DNA from: Rhodospirillales bacterium 47_12_T64
Lineage (GTDB): Bacteria > Pseudomonadota > Alphaproteobacteria > Kiloniellales > Kiloniellaceae
Direction: 5' to 3'
Length of the DNA stretch: 11,536 nt
NCBI GenBank assembly: GCA_002162915.1
Contig: MABB01000109.1
Span: 1 to 11,536 of the forward strand
The position numbers and the translations under genes were made by a program. Below, piece after piece: positions 6,965-11,536 of the stretch. Under the pieces are notes generated by a model. It searched no databases. It saw only the letters and a list, made by a program, of their open reading frames with translations, and was not told the origin of the DNA. The number at the start of each line of letters is the position of its first letter. Positions within the stretch are counted from its first letter, which is position 1.

Positions 6965-7111
6965 CTAGGAGAAACATCCACCAACCCAAAGGGCCGCATC
7001 CCAGAATTTTGCCCCAAAAGACTCTAGCAACTCTGGATACACTACTATGGCTGCCAAAAACACAGCCATAAGTATTGACGAGAATAGTAGATGTTGAATT
7101 ATCGGTTTCAT
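6965..7111 (-). CDS. Possible small single-pass membrane protein
   Basis: From ATG 7111 this frame gives 48 residues: a short basic/polar start (MKPIIQH), one strong hydrophobic helix (LLFSSILMAVFLAAIVVYPELL), then an amphipathic and aromatic tail ending WVGGCFS. A TTG at 7156 would add 15 residues. Neither start has a clear ribosome site. The helix looks more like a real membrane segment than random sequence, and it lies on the same strand just before the MFS gene, so co-transcription is possible. I recognise no family. It could equally be a chance frame in an AT-rich gap. Confidence 0.3.
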   Translation of the reverse strand: MKPIIQHLLFSSILMAVFLAAIVVYPELLESFGAKFWDAALWVGGCFS

Positions 7112-7360
7112 AAATTTAATGATACGCCCGCTCTTTGAAATAACCAACTGAATCAATCTAATGCCGTACCCAAGAATAAATTATAGCTCAATTCAATTTC
7201 ATATCTAGTTGTTTATCCTGATCATTTTCAACGCAATGCCTTTGCCCTTGATAGGTAATTTTCCTAATATTTTTATTTTGCATTAACATCTACCAACTAG
7301 GCTTGAGCAATGAAAAACTAAAACCTCCTGCAAGGGGGAAACTTAAGTCGGGAAACAAGA
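7112..7360. other. AT-rich intergenic region upstream of the EAL gene
   Basis: About 250 bases between the divergent small ORF and the EAL gene, rich in A and T. I see no tRNA or clear promoter pair. Near its right end cctcc (7324-7328) can pair with ggggg (7334-7338) around tgcaa, a small hairpin. The probable ribosome site of the EAL gene, ggga, follows at 7351-7354, seven bases before its ATG. Confidence 0.5.
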
Positions 7361-9019
7361 ATGAGTGATGCGACTGTCGTCAGTTCTTTGCGTCAAGAGC
7401 GAGATCGGTTTTTAGCTTTTGCTTTTTGCAGAGCTGATCTCCTTATCGAGCTGTCGCTTGATCACCAGATTCTGTTTATCAGCGGCGCAACTCAAAGTTT
7501 TTTTGGGTGTACAGTTGAGGAAATCATTGCGAAACCACTCTATGATTTTGTCATACCTCAAGATCGTCCGGTGCTTGATCAGTTGCTCTCTGGCATGGTC
7601 GGCGGTATCCGGCCTTCGCCAATCAACATCTGCTTTAAGCATTCAGATGGAAGCTCCCGTATCCTCTCCATAGCCGGATACTACGTTGAGGACCTGAAAA
7701 AACACTATTTTCTTTCTTGTAAAATACTTCCCAAAATAGCTGTACCTAGCTCGCTTATGCATGACCGGATAAGTTTTGGTAAAGCTGCTGCCGAACATCT
7801 TAAAACCAATCCCGAAGACAAACTGACTTTTATCGAATTGTCAGATTACGATGAGTTCGCCAATCGTCTGGATGCAGAAGCTCAGTCCGAGCTTTCCGAT
7901 ACAATCAACAGCTATCTTCAAGCCAGCTCCTCTGAAGCAAATTCAGCAGCCGCTTTCGGTAATGGTAAATATGGCCTGATTAGCCGACCAGATCTCGACA
8001 TCGAGCAACTCAGCAATGAAATCTCACGCCAGGTAAAGGCCGCAGACCCGACAGGTGTCGGCACCAAGGTCGAGCAAGCAAGTATTGCCCTTGCAGATAG
8101 TGGCATATCCGGGGGTAATGCTGCTCAAGCTCTAAGTTTCATGATCCAGCAATTTGCACAAGATCAAAATGAAAGCTTTAATCTGGAAGAACTCGCCCAT
8201 TCCCTTCCAGAGATCCTTGCCCGAATACAGAAAACCGCTGAGCGGATTAAAAGTGTTATTGCCGGGGCCGATTTCATTATGGTCTTCCAGCCAATTGTTG
8301 ATCTCGAAAGTCGTGATATCCACCATTATGAAGTTCTCGCCCGAATCAACGGGGAAACCGGCTCCCCGCAAGATTTCATAAAATCTGCCGAAGATCTCAA
8401 CCTCATCAAGGGGTTTGATCTTGCCCTGTGTCGTAAGGCAATCCAATGGATAGAGGACAATCCGAGTAAAAAATACAATCGCTCGATTGCAGTTAATCTC
8501 TCGGCGGCCTCCATTGGCGATGCAGACTTTATCAAGCAACTTATGCCGATGTTAGCCCCTCTGAAAAATACGCCGGATTCTCTTTTGTTTGAAGTGACGG
8601 AATCAACAAAAATCCCCGATCCTGTCCTTGCAAACAAAGCCATACAGACCTTACGCAAACTGGGGCACAAGGTGTGCCTGGACGACTTTGGTGTAGGCGA
8701 AGCCTCACTTCAATATCTTCGCCAGTTCCAGGTTGACGTTCTCAAAATCGACGGCAGTTACGTTCGCGAAGCACTGGAAGACAAAACATCCGCCCATATT
8801 CTCAAGGCCATTGCTGATCTTTGTAAAAAACTCAACATCCACACTGTCGCAGAAATGGTCGAGGATGAGGCCACAACCCAACTGCTGATTGATTGTAATA
8901 TTGACTATGGTCAGGGTTATTATTTCGGGCGTCCGTGCAACGATGTAACTGTTTTCGAGGAACCTGATAAGCCCCGGGTGATGGTCAGACGTGGCGGAAC
9001 GACCGAGTCCTGGTCTTAG
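7361..9019 (+). CDS. PAS - degenerate GGDEF-like - EAL protein, probable c-di-GMP phosphodiesterase
   Basis: A 552-residue cytoplasmic signalling protein without membrane helices. Residues about 20-125 fit a PAS sensor domain (DHQILFISGATQSFFG...IIAKPLYDFVIPQDR). Residues about 150-250 have the order of a GGDEF domain, but the signature position reads FGNGKYGLI (199-207), so no cyclase activity is expected. Residues about 295-530 form an EAL domain. The signature is EVLAR (Glu324), and the other catalytic residues are present: Asn379, Glu411, Asp441-Asp442, Lys462, Glu498 and Gln518. From Asn to Gln the spacing equals that of the phosphodiesterase RocR, and its loop-6 glutamate (here Glu414) is also kept. 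It is therefore likely to cleave cyclic di-GMP to pGpG, with PAS and the dead GGDEF as input. The PAS ligand is unknown. It stands alone, divergent from the MFS side. Confidence 0.9.
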   Translation: MSDATVVSSLRQERDRFLAFAFCRADLLIELSLDHQILFISGATQSFFGCTVEEIIAKPLYDFVIPQDRPVLDQLLSGMVGGIRPSPINICFKHSDGSSRILSIAGYYVEDLKKHYFLSCKILPKIAVPSSLMHDRISFGKAAAEHLKTNPEDKLTFIELSDYDEFANRLDAEAQSELSDTINSYLQASSSEANSAAAFGNGKYGLISRPDLDIEQLSNEISRQVKAADPTGVGTKVEQASIALADSGISGGNAAQALSFMIQQFAQDQNESFNLEELAHSLPEILARIQKTAERIKSVIAGADFIMVFQPIVDLESRDIHHYEVLARINGETGSPQDFIKSAEDLNLIKGFDLALCRKAIQWIEDNPSKKYNRSIAVNLSAASIGDADFIKQLMPMLAPLKNTPDSLLFEVTESTKIPDPVLANKAIQTLRKLGHKVCLDDFGVGEASLQYLRQFQVDVLKIDGSYVREALEDKTSAHILKAIADLCKKLNIHTVAEMVEDEATTQLLIDCNIDYGQGYYFGRPCNDVTVFEEPDKPRVMVRRGGTTESWS

Positions 9020-9106
9020 CCAACCTATCCGAACAACAGATAAATTTTGCCCCGGTAAAACCTCTCGGTTTATTGGTATTCGTGAATTGCGAATCATTTA
9101 TCGGAA

Positions 9107-9112
9107 TATAAT
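9107..9112 (+). promoter_or_regulatory. acs: Candidate -10 box of the acs promoter
   Basis: A perfect TATAAT at 9107-9112 in the gap before acs. The best -35-like sequence, TTGCGA (9087-9092), is only 14 bases away, so the promoter may need an activator. Transcription from here would give a leader of about 170 bases. Nearby are TTGCGAA (9087-9093), TCGCAA (9133-9138), TTGCAA (9239-9244) and GCGCAA (9255-9260), possible half-sites of one regulator. Confidence 0.3.
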
Positions 9113-9289
9113 AGCGAAACTTAATTGCTGCATCGCAACATAATTTTCATTTTCAGAGCAATAACTTATCGAAAATTTCCAGATACCTCTTGAGAAATCA
9201 GTAAATTCCGTAAATAATCCCAACGAATAAAAATCCGTTGCAAAAAATGAAGCAGCGCAACAATAAATAATAATATGGGAGACCGAAGC

Positions 9290-11230
9290 ATGTCGGACGC
9301 CACTGTTTTTCCCGTTCCGGAAGACATCGCCGCAAAAGCCTGGGTAGATGAACCTCGTTACCTCGAAATGTATCAGCAATCCGTTGAAGACCCAGAAACT
9401 TTCTGGGCTGAGCATGGAAAAAGCATCCACTGGTTCAAGCCTTTTACAAAAGTAAAAGATGTAAACTATGGGCCAGGTGATGTTCACATTCGCTGGTACG
9501 AAGACGGCACAACCAACGTTTGTTACAACGCCATTGACCGTCACTTATCAACAAAAAAAGACGACACAGCCATCATCTGGGAAGGTGATGATCCTAGCGA
9601 ACACGAATACATTACTTACGGTCAACTCCACGATAATGTCAGTCGTTTTGCCAATGCTCTGAAAGCTCGAGGCGTTAAAAAAGGTGATCGCGTCACCATT
9701 TATATGCCTATGATTCCTGAAGCAACTTATGCGATGTTGGCTTGTGCGCGTATTGGCGCTGTACACTCTGTCGTCTTTGGTGGCTTCTCTCCTGATGCTC
9801 TTGCTGGCCGTATTTTGGGCTGTAAATCAAACTGTGTCATTACCTCAGACGAAGGCTTGCGTGGGGGACGTAAAGTTCCCCTTAAGGCAAACGTCGACAA
9901 AGCACTGGAAAGCTGCCCTAACGTCGATACTGTTTTTGTCGTCAAACGCACTGGTGGTGACATCAGTTGGATTGATAAACGGGATGTTTGGTGGGACGAA
10001 GCATGTTCTGTTGCAGACAACAATTGCCCCGCCGAAGAAATGAACGCGGAAGATCCGCTTTTCATTCTCTTCACGTCAGGATCAACAGGCCAACCTAAAG
10101 GTGTCGTTCACACAACGGGTGGTTACCTCGTTTACGCGGCGATGACACATAAATATGTCTTCGATTACCATGATGGCGATATTTATTGGTGTACGGCTGA
10201 TGTTGGCTGGATTACAGGACATAGTTACATAGTCTATGGCCCGCTTACGAACGGCGCGACGACTCTTGTCTTCGAAGGCGTACCTAACTATCCAACGGCT
10301 TCACGGTTTTGGGAAGTTTGCGATAAACATAAAGTCAACATTTTCTATACTGCCCCCACAGCAATTCGCGCCCTTATGCGTGAGGGACTTGCACCAGTAA
10401 AAAGAACGTCTCGTTCCAGCATACGTCTCTTGGGTACCGTTGGTGAACCCATCAATCCAGAAGCATGGAACTGGTACCACGAAGTTGTTGGCGAAGGCCG
10501 ATGTCAGATTGTGGATACCTGGTGGCAGACCGAAACCGGCGGTATTCTGATTACACCTCTCCCCGGTGCAACCCCTCTTAAGCCAGGTTCGGCCACACGT
10601 CCGTTCTTTGGAATACAACCGCTCTTGGTTGATAACGACGGCAATAAGCTGGAAGGTGTGGCAGAGGGTAATCTTTGCATTTCAGATTCATGGCCTGGAC
10701 AAATGCGCACCCTCTACGAAGATCACGACCGCTTTGTTCAGACTTACTTCTCGACCTATGACGGCCTTTACTTTACCGGCGACGGCTGTCGTCGTGATGA
10801 GGATGGCTATTACTGGATTACAGGTCGCGTCGATGACGTGATCAATGTGTCTGGTCACCGCATGGGAACAGCCGAAGTTGAATCTGCACTTGTCGCGCAC
10901 CCTAAAGTCGCTGAATCAGCCGTTGTGGGTTACCCGCATGAAATCAAGGGTCAGGGCATCTATGCCTACGTCACCCTTAATGCAGGTGAAGAACCAAGTG
11001 ATGAGCTACGCAAAGAACTGGTCACCTGGGTCCGTAAGGAAATCGGGCCAATTGCGACACCAGACATGTTGCAATGGGCACCTGGCTTACCAAAAACACG
11101 CTCTGGCAAAATTATGCGCCGTATCCTGCGTAAAATTGCCGAGAACGACTTCGGTAGCCTGGGCGACACCTCTACTCTTGCTGACCCAAGCGTTGTCGAC
11201 GATCTCATCGACAATCGCATGAACAGGTAA
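9290..11230 (+). CDS. acs: Acetyl-CoA synthetase (AMP-forming)
   Basis: Acs makes acetyl-CoA from acetate, ATP and CoA through acetyl-AMP, for acetate scavenging in the cytoplasm. The 646-residue length matches the family. After the N-terminal Acs region (WFKPFTKV near 48-55) come the ATP P-loop-like [10 protein letters not shown] (262-271), VGWITGHSY (305-313), [10 protein letters not shown] (409-418) with the tryptophan that limits the pocket to acetate, YFTGDG (494-499), [22 protein letters not shown] (hinge region from 510) and [11 protein letters not shown] (601-611). Lys607 is the catalytic lysine and lies in the PX4GK pattern targeted by Gcn5-type protein acetyltransferases, so control by reversible acetylation is likely. 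ATG 9290 has GGGAG eight bases upstream; ATG 9275 is in frame but contains that site downstream. A LysR-type gene converges at the far side. Confidence 0.97.
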   Translation: MSDATVFPVPEDIAAKAWVDEPRYLEMYQQSVEDPETFWAEHGKSIHWFKPFTKVKDVNYGPGDVHIRWYEDGTTNVCYNAIDRHLSTKKDDTAIIWEGDDPSEHEYITYGQLHDNVSRFANALKARGVKKGDRVTIYMPMIPEATYAMLACARIGAVHSVVFGGFSPDALAGRILGCKSNCVITSDEGLRGGRKVPLKANVDKALESCPNVDTVFVVKRTGGDISWIDKRDVWWDEACSVADNNCPAEEMNAEDPLFILFTSGSTGQPKGVVHTTGGYLVYAAMTHKYVFDYHDGDIYWCTADVGWITGHSYIVYGPLTNGATTLVFEGVPNYPTASRFWEVCDKHKVNIFYTAPTAIRALMREGLAPVKRTSRSSIRLLGTVGEPINPEAWNWYHEVVGEGRCQIVDTWWQTETGGILITPLPGATPLKPGSATRPFFGIQPLLVDNDGNKLEGVAEGNLCISDSWPGQMRTLYEDHDRFVQTYFSTYDGLYFTGDGCRRDEDGYYWITGRVDDVINVSGHRMGTAEVESALVAHPKVAESAVVGYPHEIKGQGIYAYVTLNAGEEPSDELRKELVTWVRKEIGPIATPDMLQWAPGLPKTRSGKIMRRILRKIAENDFGSLGDTSTLADPSVVDDLIDNRMNR

Positions 11231-11249
11231 GCTATCAAGCTTTTGATGA

Positions 11250-11279
11250 TAAGGGCCGGGCTTAAATGTTCGGCCCTTA
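11250..11279. terminator. Hairpin between convergent acs and LysR genes
   Basis: taagggccg (11250-11258) and cggccctta (11271-11279) form a perfect nine-pair stem with a 12-base loop. It is placed about 19 bases after each of the two convergent stop codons. Neither side has a clear T-run, so it is a shared, possibly weak, bidirectional terminator. Confidence 0.6.
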
Positions 11280-11297
11280 ATACATTGAGAGATTAAA

Positions 11298-11536
11298 TCA
11301 CCATAATGTCTTGAGATAATCGAGAAATACTCTGAGCTTTAAAGGGACGTAATCGAGCTGCTGGTAATAAGCCCACATCTCAAAGGGGTCACTCCTGACA
11401 TCTTCTTCAGCACTTTCCAGAATCGGCACGAGGTCCCCACGCTTGAGTTCATCACCGATAATAAGAGCGGGAATATAAGCAATCCCCTGCCCCTTAAGGG
11501 CTGCTGCGACAATGACTTCCGTATTATCGCTCACCA
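11298..11536 (-). CDS. LysR-type transcriptional regulator, C-terminal part (cut by window edge)
   Basis: The frame is open from the right edge to TGA at 11298-11300 and gives about 79 residues. They match the end of a LysR effector-binding domain: SDNTEVIVAAALKGQGIAYIP (a family-typical segment on a helix and strand), GDELKRGDLVPIL, and the end PLKLRVFLDYLKTLW, which corresponds to the common K-x-R-x-F-x-D-x-L ending. The DNA-binding helix-turn-helix part lies outside the window. An in-frame GTG at 11534 is not the true start, since the domain is clearly entered midway. It is convergent with acs. Whether it controls acs cannot be judged. Confidence 0.85.
   Translation of the reverse strand, partial: VSDNTEVIVAAALKGQGIAYIPALIIGDELKRGDLVPILESAEEDVRSDPFEMWAYYQQLDYVPLKLRVFLDYLKTLW

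Noticed and set aside
8132..8539. Minus-strand frame of 135 codons inside the EAL gene
   Set aside because: It lies wholly within the conserved EAL domain on the other strand, with no ribosome site or known motif.
9050..9080. Small hairpin aaacc-tctc-ggttt after the EAL gene considered as terminator
   Set aside because: Only five weak pairs and no T-run, so I did not call it.
7361..9310. The EAL protein and Acs both begin MSDATV
   Set aside because: The codons differ almost throughout and the proteins diverge immediately after, so this looks like coincidence rather than a duplicated start.
9098..9544. Long minus-strand frame antisense to the acs start (148 codons)
   Set aside because: It overlaps the acs promoter and the well-supported acs coding sequence, has no family resemblance, and its composition fits an antisense shadow.
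958..11230. Esterase and acs considered as one polyester/acetate degradation system
   Set aside because: They are 7.5 kb apart, in different transcription units, with unrelated genes between, and the esterase substrate is unknown.

Overview
The window looks like a chromosomal segment of an alphaproteobacterium, probably a marine or free-living heterotroph of moderate GC. This is inferred from the order tsaD-gpsA-YciI-EVE, which is familiar in that class, and from the sequence character of the proteins. I see no phage, transposase, integron, CRISPR, rRNA or tRNA signal. It reads as ordinary housekeeping and accessory chromosome, and I did not find a convincing undescribed multi-gene system. 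The items worth a second look are mostly regulatory or small-scale.

Layout, left to right. (1) 1-844, minus: an EamA/DMT-type membrane transporter cut by the left edge, with no ATG start. (2) 958-1785, minus: a secreted alpha/beta-hydrolase of the PHB-depolymerase/feruloyl-esterase (LpqC-like) family with a clear signal peptide. (3) 1786-2072: a divergent intergenic region with several short direct repeats, a candidate sigma70 promoter, a GNRA-loop hairpin and a 19-codon leader ORF. (4) 2082-4993, plus: a compact run of tsaD (tRNA t6A synthesis), gpsA (glycerol-3-phosphate dehydrogenase), a YciI-like protein and an EVE-domain protein that appears to start at TTG. (5) 5030-5500, minus: a stand-alone histidine phosphotransfer (HPt) protein, convergent with the EVE gene. 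(6) 5673-6905, minus: a 12-TM major facilitator transporter, with a 17-bp tandem duplication at its stop codon and a possible small membrane protein just upstream. (7) 7361-9019, plus: a PAS / degenerate GGDEF-like / EAL protein with the full EAL catalytic set. (8) 9290-11230, plus: acs, acetyl-CoA synthetase, with the PX4GK acetylation motif. It is followed by a hairpin shared with (9) 11298-11536, minus, the C-terminal end of a LysR-type regulator cut by the right edge.

Functionally the tsaD cluster joins tRNA modification to phospholipid precursor synthesis, plus two small conserved proteins. The right half carries signalling (HPt relay, c-di-GMP turnover) and acetate activation. Only the tsaD-gpsA-YciI-EVE run looks like one operon. 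Two of the start choices (TTG for EVE, second ATG for tsaD) differ from the longest ORF and are argued in the entries.
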